64,000 nt of DNA from Ryuthela nishihirai (GCA_038380435.1 JAWZYU010000010.1:42194135-42258134); one strand, 5' to 3'. Shown: positions 51,349-61,895, counted from the stretch's first letter. The notes: generated by a model not told the origin, from the sequence alone. Numbers and translations are program-made.

Positions 51349-53085
51349 TATCATCATCATCATCATCATCCTCAAGCAGCCATGGGCTACGGAGGTCCAA
51401 CCAGACCGCACAGTTTAATTCTCCAAGCATATCTGTCCTGAGCTACATCTGCTGCATCCGGCCACTGCACACCAATTCTAACAAGGTCCTGTTTGACATT
51501 GTCTGCCCACCGCATCCTAGGTCTCCCCCTCCTTCTGAGGCCTCTAGGCACACTGTTCATAACCCTATTCGCCAATCTCTAATTATCCATACGGGCAACA
51601 TGGCCAAACCAGCGGAGTCTCTCTCTGCACAATATGCTGCTTAAAGGAGGTTGCAGACTCCTTTGCCTAACCTCATCATTAGTTACAAAAACCACCTAAT
51701 ACATCATTAGTTTAAACCACCTAATGCCCAAGATACTGCGTAAGCATCTGGAATCAAAAGCATCTAGTTTCCAATTATCTTGTTTACATAGCGTCCAAGT
51801 TTCACTACCATAACTAACCCTAGAAAGAACCAAACTATTATACAGTCTAATTTTAGTCTTTAGGTGTATACGCCTATTTCTCCACAATCTCCATAGATTC
51901 TTAAAAGTCCCGGCAGCAATCCCTATCCGTCTGTTAATCTCATGCCGCACATCACCAGTGTCTGTTACATAGCTCCCAAGATAATTAAACTGAGATACCT
52001 GCTCATCCATTCAGATTAAATGAACCATAGCCTGACTGACCAATTTTCATCACTTTAGTTTTCTCTCTGTTTATAACCAAACCTCTACTCTAGTACCAGT
52101 CTCATCAACAGCTCGAATGAAAGAGTTCATCTCATCAACATCATCGTACCTCCAGATCATTTAAGGCCAAAATCTTTCCCGTGCAGTGAATTTCATATAA
52201 CATATAATCAATAACCAAACTGAAGAGAAAAGGATACAAAATGCACCCTTGTCGAACATCAGAAGCAATGCTAAACCAATTGCTTCAAGTTTTACCACCT
52301 AATACCCAAGTTACACACAACTCGGTGGTTCACACACAACTCGGTGTTATTATAGAGAGCTTTCATTATGTTAACTAACTGGGCTGGTATGCCATATGAT
52401 CTCACAATCAACCACAAATTATGACGATCAACGGAGTCGAAAGCCTTTCTGAAATCAACAAATCTAGCAAACAAAGTTTCTGAAACTCTAAACATTTGTC
52501 AAGAATTTGCCTGAGTGAAAAATATCTGATCTACACATCCCCTACCACTTCTGAATCCACATTGCTCATCACGCAATTGCCTGTCAACAAGATTCTTAAT
52601 TCTATTAAGCACAATCATGGAAAGAACTTTACCTGGAACAGAGAGTAGGCTGATACCCCTATAGTTATCACAAGAACTGCAATCACCTTTTTTGAAAATA
52701 GGGATAATAATAGCTCTGGTAAAATCTTTAGAAACCATGCCTTTATCATAAAAGTTATTCAAAATTTCAGTCATCCAAATTTAAATTTATTTTTAAGTAT
52801 CTCACCTTTACCTGTCCATCTGGTCTCTTGCAAGCCTAGAATATGTAGGTTATAGCTCTGGAATTCCTGCATGAGGACATTAAGAGAATAATCTCTATGT
52901 AATGTCCTCACATTCCACGTTCCTGCAGAGAGAAAATGATTACTAGGATTTTTAAAGAAATTAGGTTTATTGAGATTGGTAGGGCCAACAATATCAAACA
53001 GCCCCCTGATCGCAGGCATGGGGCAAAGACCTGTTCCTCCTCTGCTAAAGGCTGAAGTCACCGATGCTGGTACAATCGTTTAAAG
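51349..53085 (-). mobile_element. RTE-like LINE with internal deletion
   Basis: Minus-strand element ending in a (GAT)n tail (seen as (ATC)n at 51349-51370) directly after CCATGGCTGCTTGAGGATG. A non-LTR reverse-transcriptase relic fills most of it and an endonuclease start lies at the far end. I assign it to the RTE-like group from the C-terminal RGRPRMRW motif and simple-repeat tail, with moderate certainty. TSD not found; the 5' boundary is approximate. Confidence 0.88.
51387..53061 (-). pseudogene. LINE endonuclease/reverse-transcriptase pseudogene
   Basis: In order on the minus strand: an endonuclease start with GTWNVRTLHRD and LGLQETRWTGKG (53061-52771); a deletion that joins it to the fingers and palm of the RT (IIPIFKKGDCSSCDNYRGIS, CGFRSGRG; 52774-52499); FVDFRKAFDSVDR with the first palm Asp (52495-52292); SDVRQGC-like text; a thumb/C-terminal part with FNYLGSYVTDTG and YGSETWTLCKQDN (52010-51696); and RRRGRPRMRWADNVKQDL (51575-51387). 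The segment with the catalytic YxDD box is disrupted. Frameshifts separate all blocks. Small local duplications lie at 51683-51725 and 52316-52346. Confidence 0.9.
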
Positions 53086-53217
53086 AAAAAACATGAGCTA
53101 GTCCTCATTTTTGTCTACTTAGCCTATAAGTCTGTAAACATTCAACTTTTTAATACGGTAATTAAAAATTTTTTTTTGAATTGGTTAGGTATTGATTAAA
53201 AATTCCGATTCGATTTT

Positions 53218-53580
53218 CCGAGGGGTGGTTCAGTCGGTAGCGTGCCAGGCTCGTAATCTGCAGTTCCCAGGTTCGAGTCCCAGTTGAGTCAGTGTTGAGA
53301 TTTATCTCCGCAAAACTCCCCACCCTGCCCACGGTCAGTGGGGGACACCGATGGGCTTGGAAAGGTCGCTGTCCGTCGGATGGGACATTAAGCTGTGACC
53401 ATCGGGAGAGCCGTGCACGTTAAAGAACACCCTGAATGGCCTTGAAGGGAGGTTACCATCTGTCTCCCAATAGCTGTTAAGTGAAACCCCTTCCCCATCT
53501 TCTCTGAGCCTTCAGGGTCCTTGTGACCTGGTCCTTTAGCCCATTGAGTGCAAAAAAAGTGCCACTCACAGGTAAACCTC
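53218..53580 (+). mobile_element. SINE-1 copy, full length, short TSD
   Basis: TCGATTTT at 53210-53217 and 53581-53588. Head GGTGGTTCAGTCGGTAGCGT, B box GGTTCGAGTCCC. About 20 bp of the conserved middle (GGGAGAGCCATACCC region) is shortened to GGGAGAGCCGTGCACG. Confidence 0.92.
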
Positions 53581-53588
53581 TCGATTTT

Positions 53589-54410
53589 GAAAATAGTCTA
53601 GAAACCGCCCTCTAACAGTGGAAAAACTTGGAAACTGTCCAAATTTTAAAGAAATCTTGCAAACGATGTATTTATGATAGAAATCTGAAAATTTAGTGGT
53701 AGAATGTAGTAGTCGAAGGGTTTACATTGACAGAATATATTTGGCACTTTATGTCCAGGAGAGAGGGGTAATGATAAAACCCATTTATTTTTTATTTTAA
53801 GAGATAATCTTAAAATTATTTTTGTGTTTTATAAGTACTAATAAAAAAACTGCCATTTTCATTTATCCAATCATCCGTTAGTTCACATTTCCACTGTTAA
53901 AGGTGGAAAATAAAAAACTTCCTTCTCTTTGAAGACGAGCCTCCTCGTATTCGCAAGAGGTGATCTGTTGTTATTTTTCTTGTTAATTTCCCCGCTGCAA
54001 AATGAGAATGGACTAAAACTAATTGAACCTGTTTACAAATATGGCTGACATGGGATTCGATTGCTTAGATACATTGTCCGAGAAAGTGAAATACGAAAAG
54101 AAACGTGCGTGATATAGAGCTAAGAAACAAGTTTATATAAGACCAAATTAAAAAAAAAAATTTTTTTGTTCTTTTCGAAGAACTCCATGGAAAAAAAAAT
54201 TAAAGAAAAAAAATTGTTTTTAGCGTTAAAGTGCTCCATTTAAAATTTAAATTATTATTATTATTATTATCGGTTCTTTCAAGATTTTTTCATAAATTCT
54301 TTCGTTGTAAATAAAATATGTCCGAGTTCACAGAATTTATTTTTACCTTTTTCTTTTCTCTAAAAAGTCAGTTGTTTTATGTTTGGTTATAATTATAACT
54401 ATGAATTATG
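53589..54410. other. AT-rich stretch without recognised gene
   Basis: A (TTA)n microsatellite of about seven units lies near 54251-54270. Text around 53610-53830 (GTGGAAAAACTTGGAAAC, AATCTTGCAAACGATGTATT) resembles 33240-33300 (GTGGAAAAATTTGGCAAAAT, ATTGCAAACGATCTATTCGT), so an unclassified dispersed repeat is present at both places. Confidence 0.45.
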
Positions 54411-54418
54411 ATTTTCTT

Positions 54419-54704
54419 CTTTCCCCCTCCTGCCCACGGTCAGTAGAGGACACCGACGGGCTTGGAAAAGCCGCCGTCCGTCGGATGGGACGTTAATCCG
54501 TGGTCCTGTGTGTGAGAGAGAGCCATACCCTGTGCACGTTAAAGAACACACTGGATGGCCTTGACGGGAGGCTACCATCTGTCTCCCAACAGCTGTTCCA
54601 ATGGGTCTCCTCAAAACTTCTCTGAACCTCGGGGTTCCTTACGACCTGGCCATTTAGTCCATTGTGTTCAAAACAGTGTCGCTCAGAGGTAAAACAACCC
54701 CACC
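54419..54704 (+). mobile_element. SINE-1 copy, 5'-truncated
   Basis: It starts at CTCCTGCCCACGGTCAGTAG, lacks the tRNA-like head and ends AGAGGTAAAACAACCCCACC. ATTTTCTT at 54411-54418 and 54705-54712 is a probable 8 bp TSD. Confidence 0.88.
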
Positions 54705-54799
54705 ATTTTCTTTTTACTTCTTACAAAAAGGACAGAAAAGGGACGAAGTTACACCTGGTTTAAACACGACTTTTGTTTACTTAGAAAGTATGGATATTG

Positions 54800-54940
54800 T
54801 CTTTCCTGTGTGGTCTATCTTGTGTTGTCCTTCTGCTAAGGTTTTGCCTTCTTCACAGATTTTCTCTATGCCTTATTACACTGACGGGCTTCTGTCAAAC
54901 CTGTGTGGCAAACAGCTGCTCGATGGGCAATTTATTTTGG
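54800..54940 (+). mobile_element. SINE-2 copy, diverged, lacks head
   Basis: CCTTCTGCTAAGGTTTTGCC, ACTGACGGGCTTCTGTCAAA and GTGGCAAACAGCTGCTCGAT follow the SINE-2 body and tail in order. Confidence 0.78.
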
Positions 54941-55217
54941 TTACATATTTTCCGAGAGAAAAGTACACGTTATCTGGTGTTTGCCTCAGTTATATCTGAA
55001 CACACAAATGCCCACTGAATAACATCCAGCTTCCTAACCACTATCCTTGTAAAGGTCGAATTTGTTGATCTGGTGATCATATTTGTTGCTGATTAAAGCT
55101 TTTCTTATTCAAAGCGATAATCGCGTCTAAAGAAATAAAACCATTGTGTTTCCAGACTCTTAAGAATGAAGAATGTCGTAAAAAACAAAAAACAAAAAAA
55201 AAATTATTTTCTAACCA

Positions 55218-55680
55218 CCAGTTTGCCACAGAGGTCTGACACAGTCTTTGGGTTGAGTTGTTTTACCTCTGAGCCGAACTTTTTTGCACACCATGGGCTA
55301 AATTGCCAGGTCACAAGGACCCCAAAGGTTCAGAGAAGGTTGGGGAAGGGGACCCACTGGAATAGCTGTTGGGAGATAGATAGTAGCCTCCCGTCAAAGC
55401 CATCCAGTGTGTTCTTTAACGTACACAGGGTATGGTTCTCACACACAAGGGGCCACGGCTTAACGTCCCATCCGACGGACGGCGGCTTTTCCAAGCCCAT
55501 CGATATCCCCTACTGACCGTGAGCACAGCGGGAAATTTTGCGGAGATAAATCTCAACGCTGACCCAGCTGGGACTCTGACATTATCTGCTAATTTAATAC
55601 GTCGTAGAGAATATCTCTGAGAAACACAGAAAGATAATATAAGTAAACAAACATCCATGACTTATACAGGGCTCGAATTT
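55218..55680 (-). mobile_element. SINE-2 copy interrupted by SINE-1
   Basis: Reverse SINE-2 pieces at 55218-55240 (GTTTGCCACAGAGGTCTGAC) and 55575-55680 (AACAAACATCCATGACTTAT, CAGGGCTCGAATTTGGCACC) flank a SINE-1. Both pieces are strongly diverged. Confidence 0.68.
55248..55575 (-). mobile_element. SINE-1 copy, 5'-truncated, inside SINE-2
   Basis: It runs from GGGTTGAGTTGTTTTACCTC to GACCCAGCTGGGACTC without the head. TCTGACA on both sides may be part of a TSD, but the 3' junction is not clean. Confidence 0.85.
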
Positions 55681-56047
55681 GGCACCTTCCTTACCGTAAC
55701 AAAACGTGCAACTAATGATGAATTATTCAACCCTTCTTTTTACCAATATATTATTTTTCTACTTAGAAAAATTTGAACGAACTAATGTAGCGAAAGATTA
55801 ATGGTTTGGAAAATTCGTTTTCGAGAAATCTCTGAAGCTGATGTAAATATTCATCCACTTCTGTGGGATTCAAAAATCCCGCCATATTGTCTCATAAACT
55901 TTCAGAACCACTTCACAGCATGTAAGCAAAAATTAAGTGAAAACAGGAAGCGACGAACCGTCACAGAAACATGATTTTGATAGCAAAGCACGCTTGTCTA
56001 AAAAGGCAGATGTTTTCCACATTCTTAATATTTTATTCTTAGCCATA
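55681..56047. other. Stretch without recognised feature
   Basis: Nothing supportable was seen. Confidence 0.45.
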
Positions 56048-56130
56048 ATATACTGCTCACAAAAATTAGGGGATATATTATCACTTCATATTCATTTTGA
56101 AATATCCCCTATTTTTTATGAGCAGTATAT
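56048..56130. mobile_element. 83 bp palindromic MITE, Tc1/mariner-like ends
   Basis: ATATACTGCTCACAAAAATT and AGGGGATAT form the left arm; ATATCCCCTATTTTTTATGA and GCAGTATAT form the right arm. TA dinucleotides at both ends fit a TA-targeting element. It belongs to none of the other MITE families seen here. Confidence 0.78.
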
Positions 56131-56439
56131 ATTTCCATCCCTGGAAAGAATTCTGATTTCTAGAATTAAAGTCTTCTCGCATACAGGACTTTGGAGAGCT
56201 CTGCTTGAACCATTTAGTAAAGGAAATACCCCCCACCTAACCCCGATTAGGTCGCAGCCTCTTTGAAGAATGGCTCCTTTTTCGCAAAATACATAGAACA
56301 AAATTTTGTTTCCTTGACTTTTCGTAAAAGACATAGGAGCAATCTCTGCTTCTTCCCCTTTTCATAAAAGGGCTAAAAGCTCCTTTTCCTTTTCCCCACT
56401 TTCCAAAAAGATGTAAGAGTCACCTTTGCTGCTCCCTCT

Positions 56440-57137
56440 TTTCAATTTATCTCCGCTGAGCGTCACCCTATCCTCGGTCAGAAAGGGGACACTGATGGCC
56501 TTGGAAATGCCTTTTCATCCGTCGGAAGGAACGTTAAGCCGTCGGGGCGGGGGTGGCTCAGTCGGTAGCGCGCCAGGCTCGTAATCTGTAGTTCCCAGGT
56601 TCGAGTCCCAGCTGGGTCAGCGTTGAGATTTATCTCCGCAAAATTCCCCGCCCTGCCCATGGTCAGTAGGGGACACCGATGGGCTTGGAAAAGCCGCCGT
56701 CCGTCGGATGGGACGTTAAGCCGTGGCCCCGTGTGCGGGAGAGCCATACCCTGTGCACGTTAAAGAACACGCTGGATGGCCTTGACGGGAGGCTACCATC
56801 TGTCTCCCAACAGCTGTTCTAGTGGATCCCCTGCCCCAACCTTCTCTGAGTCTTCGGGGTCCATGTGACCTGGCAATTTAGCCCATGGTGTGCAAAAAAA
56901 GTGCCGCTCAGAGGTAAAACAACCCTACCGTAAGCCGTCGCATCATGTGCAGGAGAGCCATACCATGTGCTCACTGGAAAGAACATACTGGACGGCCTTC
57001 AAAGGGGCTACTATCTGTCTCCTAATATATGTCTAGTGGGTCCCTTTCCCTCAGTCTGCTCTGATTGGAGGTCCTTGTTGCTTGGTCATTTAGCCTACTG
57101 TCTGCAAAAGTGCCACTAAGAGGTAAAGCAACCCAAC
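56440..57137 (+). mobile_element. SINE-1 copy interrupted by another SINE-1
   Basis: The outer forward copy, headless, starts CAATTTATCTCCGCTGAGCG. It breaks at 56544 in GTTAAGCCGTCG and resumes at 56931 with TAAGCCGTCGCATCATGTGC, ending AAGAGGTAAAGCAACCCAAC. Confidence 0.92.
56545..56930 (+). mobile_element. SINE-1 copy nested in SINE-1, near consensus, with TSD
   Basis: Perfect TSD TAAGCCGTCG at 56535-56544 and 56931-56940. Head GGGGGTGGCTCAGTCGGTAG with A box TGGCTCAGTCGG, CTCGTAATCTG in the anticodon arm, and B box GGTTCGAGTCCC. One of the best copies for a family consensus. Confidence 0.97.
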
Positions 57138-57420
57138 TGCTTTTCGAAAAAGTCATATGAGCCACTTTTCCTTATCCCTTTTTACTTTCCTCCTTTTCAC
57201 AATAGACGTAAAAGCCATCTTTGCTTTTCTTTTTGTCACAAAAGACTTAAGAGCTACCATTGAGCTGCATGCCACTTGACAAAAGGCGTAAGATCACACA
57301 TTCATTCGTAGTCCATTTTGAAAAAGGCGTAAGAGCCAGTATTTGGTCGCAATTCATTTGATAATAGGCACAGAACCACGATTTTATTTGCACAGAGCAT
57401 CGTCATTTCACAAAAGTAAC

Positions 57421-57706
57421 AAGAGCCACTGTTAAATCGCAACTCATTTTCCAAAAGGCATAAGAGCCACTGTTGAGTCGCAACTCATTTTCCAAAAGGC
57501 ACAAGAGCCACTGTTGAGTGGCAACTCATTTTCCAAAAGGCATAAGAGCCACTGTTGAGTCGCAACTCATTTTCCAAAAAGCATAAGAGCCGCTGTTGAG
57601 TCGCAACTCATTTTCCAAAAGGCATAAGAGCCATTGTTGAGTCGCAACTCATTTTCCAAAAGGCATAAAAGCCACTGTTGAGTCTCAACTCTAATGAGTT
57701 GCCATA
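57421..57706. repeat. 41 bp minisatellite, about 7 copies
   Basis: Units begin AAGAGCCACTGTTGAGTCGC and continue AACTCATTTTCCAAAAGGCA plus T. Copies differ by one or two bases. The last copy decays into CTCAACTCTAATGAGTTGCC, a small local palindrome. Confidence 0.95.
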
Positions 57707-57760
57707 AGGTGTATAAGAAAATAAAAGGCAAAACGCATAAGAGTCAATGTTAGGTCGCAA

Positions 57761-59290
57761 CCCCCAAGTTAGTTACTATCGCTTCGCCTTCATTTCAGTT
57801 CAACTTCCAAGAATCACTTGTAATAGCATTCAATAAATGGTAAATTGTATATTTCCATTTAAAAAAATTTGTTTTTGCAACAGACGCGGCATGTAATTAA
57901 TTTTGGTTGATCTATCGAACTCTTAGCCTAAAAGACTGGTTTTCATCATTAAAATAACAAACAAATGCATATCAAAACTTACGCAAGCTTTGTGGACTAA
58001 CAGGATTACCCATTGTTAGCCGTACTAGAAGCAATTTCTAAAGTTAATACTACATTTTGAGAATCATATTTTAGCGCACTGCAACTCATTTATATTAACG
58101 AAGGATTTGAGCTTACATTCAGGACATTATTTTTCTCCTTATGGAAAAATAAGGTCATGATTCTGTTTTGATGGATCATAATAGCTAGAAAGAAAAACAC
58201 TCGAATTTTAAGTTTTAATATCTAAGAGATGGAGAAAAACAAATTTTAAATTGAAAAATAACAAGAGAGAAGATTTGTATTGAAATGCAAATATCCTCAT
58301 GCGAAGTTTCCAAATGAAATAGAAAACTTTTGTTCATCATTTAGGTAGCGATCAGGCATCAATACCAATAAACGTTATTAACTTACTAATATATAGTTGA
58401 AGTAGTTTCTGTCCTAAATGCTATTCTCTATTATCAGCAGAACATCATTATTTTTCGCTAAGTCTCACCAACAATCCGTCTTCTAAGGCAGAAAATATCA
58501 TCAAACTGTGCTGGAGTATTTCAAAAGTCCAATTCAACTTTATCGTGAGCAATATAGATTTTATTTCGAAATAAGTCAATCCTCAGATTGAAACATCTTT
58601 TTTTTACATGTTTCTCGCAGAGTACACAAAATAAGAAGATTATTCTCTGCAGAAAAAGAATTACATCTTGTTATTCTTCATTGGGCTTTTCAGGTAAAAA
58701 CCATTGCGAAGTTTTGTGCATAAACAAGCGGCTGTTACAGTGTACCGAGATGCAAAACAGAACTTCAAGTTTGTAATGAGGACTGTAATATAAGTCTGAA
58801 ACGTTCTGAGTTCATAGTCACCATTCACTTTAAAATATAATCCCACCTTAGACTGAAATTCAAAGGATTGCTGAATTGAGAAATGCATATTAGTATCAAT
58901 AATAGTTGACGAAAAAAAGTGAAAAATGCATGCTTTTCTAAATGGAAAGTTTTGTTTTACATAAAGTGTTAAGAATCTTTACATGAGAAGGCTTTATATT
59001 CTCTTAGGAACTACTTGAAGCATATATGGACAGATGTTGAATAACTTTTTTACCATCAATAAAGCATCTTATTTGACAGATTATTTTTCATGTCTAGTAC
59101 TTTTATTTCTCATTTTTATGTTTGCAGAATTGCATTCCTGATCTTTTTTAACTGAATAATATGCTTTGTTGTTTACTTGTTTTCAAAATTTCTGTAGATG
59201 GAAGAAAAGACATGATATTAACCTGCCTTGTTAGATATATGCAGGTACGGATTTCCTAATAGGATAAACGATAAACGGTTTAGAGCTGCA
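57761..59290. other. AT-rich stretch without recognised gene
   Basis: This is the longest repeat-free stretch in the window. Short frames at 58588-58888 carry no known motif, and no RNA gene was recognised. Confidence 0.45.
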
Positions 59291-59295
59291 GCTCA

Positions 59296-59532
59296 AGTAA
59301 AGGTAGCAACTCCAATAAGTAAGACGGCTCAAGAAGGGTGTCAACTCTGATGAAAGAAGCAGTTCAAGTAAAGGCGGCAACTTTGATAAAGAAAGCAACT
59401 GAAGTAAAGGAGGCAACTTTGATAAAGGAAGCAACTGAAGTAAAGGAGGCAACTTTGATAAAGGAAGCAACTGAAGTAAAGGAGGCAACTTTGATAAAGG
59501 AAGCAACTGAAGTAAAGGAGGCATCTTAAATA
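59296..59532. repeat. 36 bp minisatellite made of two 18 bp half-units
   Basis: GTAAAGGAGGCAACTTTGAT followed by AAAGGAAGCAACTGAA repeats about four times exactly at 59400-59530, with decayed copies before. Period 36 keeps frames open on both strands (EVKEATLIKEAT on plus, a Leu/Pro-rich reading on minus); I do not call these genes. Related text (GAGGCAACTCAAGAAACAAT, ATAAAGGAGGAAACTCAAAT) recurs at 60060-60115. Confidence 0.93.
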
Positions 59533-59656
59533 AAGAAGGTTTTGAATGGGTCCAAAATCTGACTGAAAGAACCCTACAATAAGGCAAAAAACGACGTTAC
59601 AAATTTGTGAATTATTTCTATACTTTAATATTAATGTGGCAGTAAATTTAATGATA

Positions 59657-59780
59657 GCTGTTACGATGTCTGAATGGTTAGTATGCCTAGATGCTAATCA
59701 AAGGCACCCGGGTTCGATCCACTGAGAAGATATGGATGTTTCTTTTCTTATGTTGTCCTCCTGCCAGCTGCCAGGACCGT
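59657..59780 (+). mobile_element. SINE-2 copy, diverged, 3'-incomplete
   Basis: GATGTCTGAATGGTTAGTAT, B box GGGTTCGATCC, then TATGGATGTTTCTTTTCTTA and CCTCCTGCCAGCTGCC. The tail is missing. Confidence 0.72.
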
Positions 59781-60279
59781 GCAAAGATACTTGGGACCAA
59801 AGGACAAAACTCCACATTCAATTTTTAAGAAAAATAATTTTTTGTTCAAAAGCTGTTATGAAATTGTCATTGTTAAAAACATTTTGAAAATCAAACAGCG
59901 CCAGAAATAGCAATCTGTTAAACTCACATTATGGCACCTACTAACCTTCCCAAAAAACCTTTCTTCATCACTTGACAAAACAACAAAATCCTTTCAAAAT
60001 TTAAAAATACTTCTTTACAATAGTTTCATAAAAATGAAAATATTTCTCAATTTTACAAAAGAGGCAACTCAAGAAACAATCGCACCTCTGATAAAGGAGG
60101 AAACTCAAATAAAGGCAATTTTCGTGAAGGAAGTTCTATAAATATGTAACTACGATCTTAACTTCCATCATTTCTTTAAATTCCTATCTTTTACTTCAGA
60201 TACTAGTATGAATAATTCAAAGGGGCCCGTTTACCCATGGGACCCTGAGATAATGCACGGCCTTTGCACAGCCCTATCT
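59781..60279. other. AT-rich stretch with a relic of the 36 bp array
   Basis: Except for the array-like text at 60060-60115, no feature was recognised. Confidence 0.45.
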
Positions 60280-60655
60280 ATGGGTGGCTTAGTGGGTAGC
60301 GCGTCAGGCTCGTAATCTGTAGTTCCCAGATACGAGTCCCACGTGGGTCAGCGTTGAGATTTATCTCCGCAAAACTCCCCGCCCTGTCCACTGTCAGTGG
60401 GGGACACTGATGGGCTGGAAAGACCGACGTCCGTCGGATGGGACGTTAAGCCTTGGCCCCGTGTATGGGAGAGCCATACCGTGTGCACGTTAAAGAACAC
60501 GCTGGATGGCCTTGACGGGAGGCTACCATCTGTCTCCCAACAGCTATTCCAGTAGGTCTCCTCCCCCAACCTTCTCTGAGTCTTCGGGGTCCATGTGACC
60601 TGGTCATTTAGCCCATTGTGTGCAAAAAAGTGCCGCTCAGAGGTAAAACAACCCA
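60280..60655 (+). mobile_element. SINE-1 copy, full length
   Basis: Head GGGTGGCTTAGTGGGTAGCG, GGCTCGTAATCTGTAG, an altered B box (AGATACGAGTCCC), complete body and 3' end AGAGGTAAAACAACCCAACA. A forward SINE-2-like piece follows directly. Confidence 0.94.
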
Positions 60656-60661
60656 ACACAC

Positions 60662-60780
60662 AACCCTGTCTCCTTCTGAGGTCTTGATTTCTTCACATAT
60701 CTCTCTATGGCGTATTATACTGACATGATCCTATAAAATTTCTGTGGGAATTAGCTGCTTGACAGGTAATTCTGTTTTCA
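60662..60780 (+). mobile_element. SINE-2 copy, diverged, lacks head
   Basis: CTCCTTCTGAGGTCTTGATT, ATGGCGTATTATACTGACAT and GGGAATTAGCTGCTTGACAG trace the body and tail. Confidence 0.7.
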
Positions 60781-61618
60781 AATCTAATGATTTAATAAAC
60801 TGACAGCAGGCAGAACTCTGGGATTCATTTTGTAAGGTGTGGCAGGGAATGCAATGGTGTGAAAATTGATCAAGTGCGGCGTAGAAGATGAATTCTGCTC
60901 TGGGTATATAATTGAACTATATTGTTCATTGGCGCCTATGGCAATGGATCTTTGCATTGCAGATATTCAGGAACATTTCATCTTTTTTAAATGTGCGCTA
61001 ATTTTTCTAAAATGTGAGGCATTTTAGGTATTTTTTTTAGTAAAGAAATGAAAATATTTTACTTTATTAAGGGTTTTTGCGGATTTGCGTAAAAATACAA
61101 TAAATAAAATTTTGTGTTTATTAATCGAACTATAAGCTTTCCTTTATCTTTGAAATTAATTTTTGACAGCTTTTATACACTTTTGCAACTATGAAAACGT
61201 GAGCGATCTTCTAAGTATTCAGTATTTAATGAACGTTATGAATCTAATTAAGTAATTTGATCTAATTAAGTAAATTGTTTCACAACCACTTGTGGCAATT
61301 ACTTGATATGCCTTATTGAATGAGATATTTTGGATTTATCAACATTAAATTTCGTTGAATCTAATTTTGAATATTAATTCAGACATTTTTACATATTAAT
61401 TCATTGTTGGTATTTTTGCATTTAATTTTGATTAAAAATTATTCATATTTAAAAAAATCGATAAAACATAACCCAACTTGTACTTAAAAGTAATGCCCTG
61501 CATTTTATTATACAGAACATCATTTATTCTACAGAATTATTACTTAAATAAATCGAATTTATTACTTGGTATTAATTACATTTCGTGGAAAGCTGAAGTG
61601 GCAAACATACATCTATGA
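60781..61618. other. AT-rich stretch without recognised feature
   Basis: Nothing supportable was seen. Confidence 0.45.
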
Positions 61619-61740
61619 CAGCGTTTTTCAAACTGCGGGAGAGACCAGATTTTTTTTTAATGAAATAGAATAAAAAATATCAGTGGGTCGCGATGTAAAA
61701 GGTATTTCTTATTGTGGGTGGCAGTCAAAAAAAGCTTGAA
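61619..61740. mobile_element. hAT-like MITE fragment
   Basis: CAGCGTTTTTCAAACTGCGG followed by GTGGGTCGCGATG is the usual terminal and subterminal text of hAT non-autonomous elements. The opposite end was not found. Confidence 0.45.
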
Positions 61741-61895
61741 AAATCTATGACATCAGATTGCTTCAACCGATATCCATGAGAGTACCATGTTAAATCAATA
61801 CCACAGCAGCGCCACCTGCAGTAAGATGATGTAATATAATAAAAACTGGTGGGAAGGATGTACCTTTAAAGTGTACAGGTAACAAGGTTGTAGAA

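Larger units (their letters stand above)
56270..57760. repeat. Large decayed tandem array with a homogeneous core
   Basis: Variants of TTTTCACAAAAGGCGTAAGA and GCCAC recur from about 56275 through 57750, highly divergent at the edges and increasingly regular toward 57421-57706. SINE-1 copies interrupt it at 56440-57137. This is the usual picture of an array homogenised only in its centre. Confidence 0.75.

Noticed and set aside
56565..56635. Possible functional tRNA (CGT anticodon position) at the heads of SINE-1 copies
   Set aside because: Each is joined to the same ~315 bp SINE body and flanked by TSDs; acceptor stems do not pair as in a true tRNA gene. No free-standing tRNA was found.
59231..59587. 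118-codon minus-strand frame with Leu/Pro-rich repeats
   Set aside because: Antisense of the 36 bp array; a period divisible by three keeps it open.
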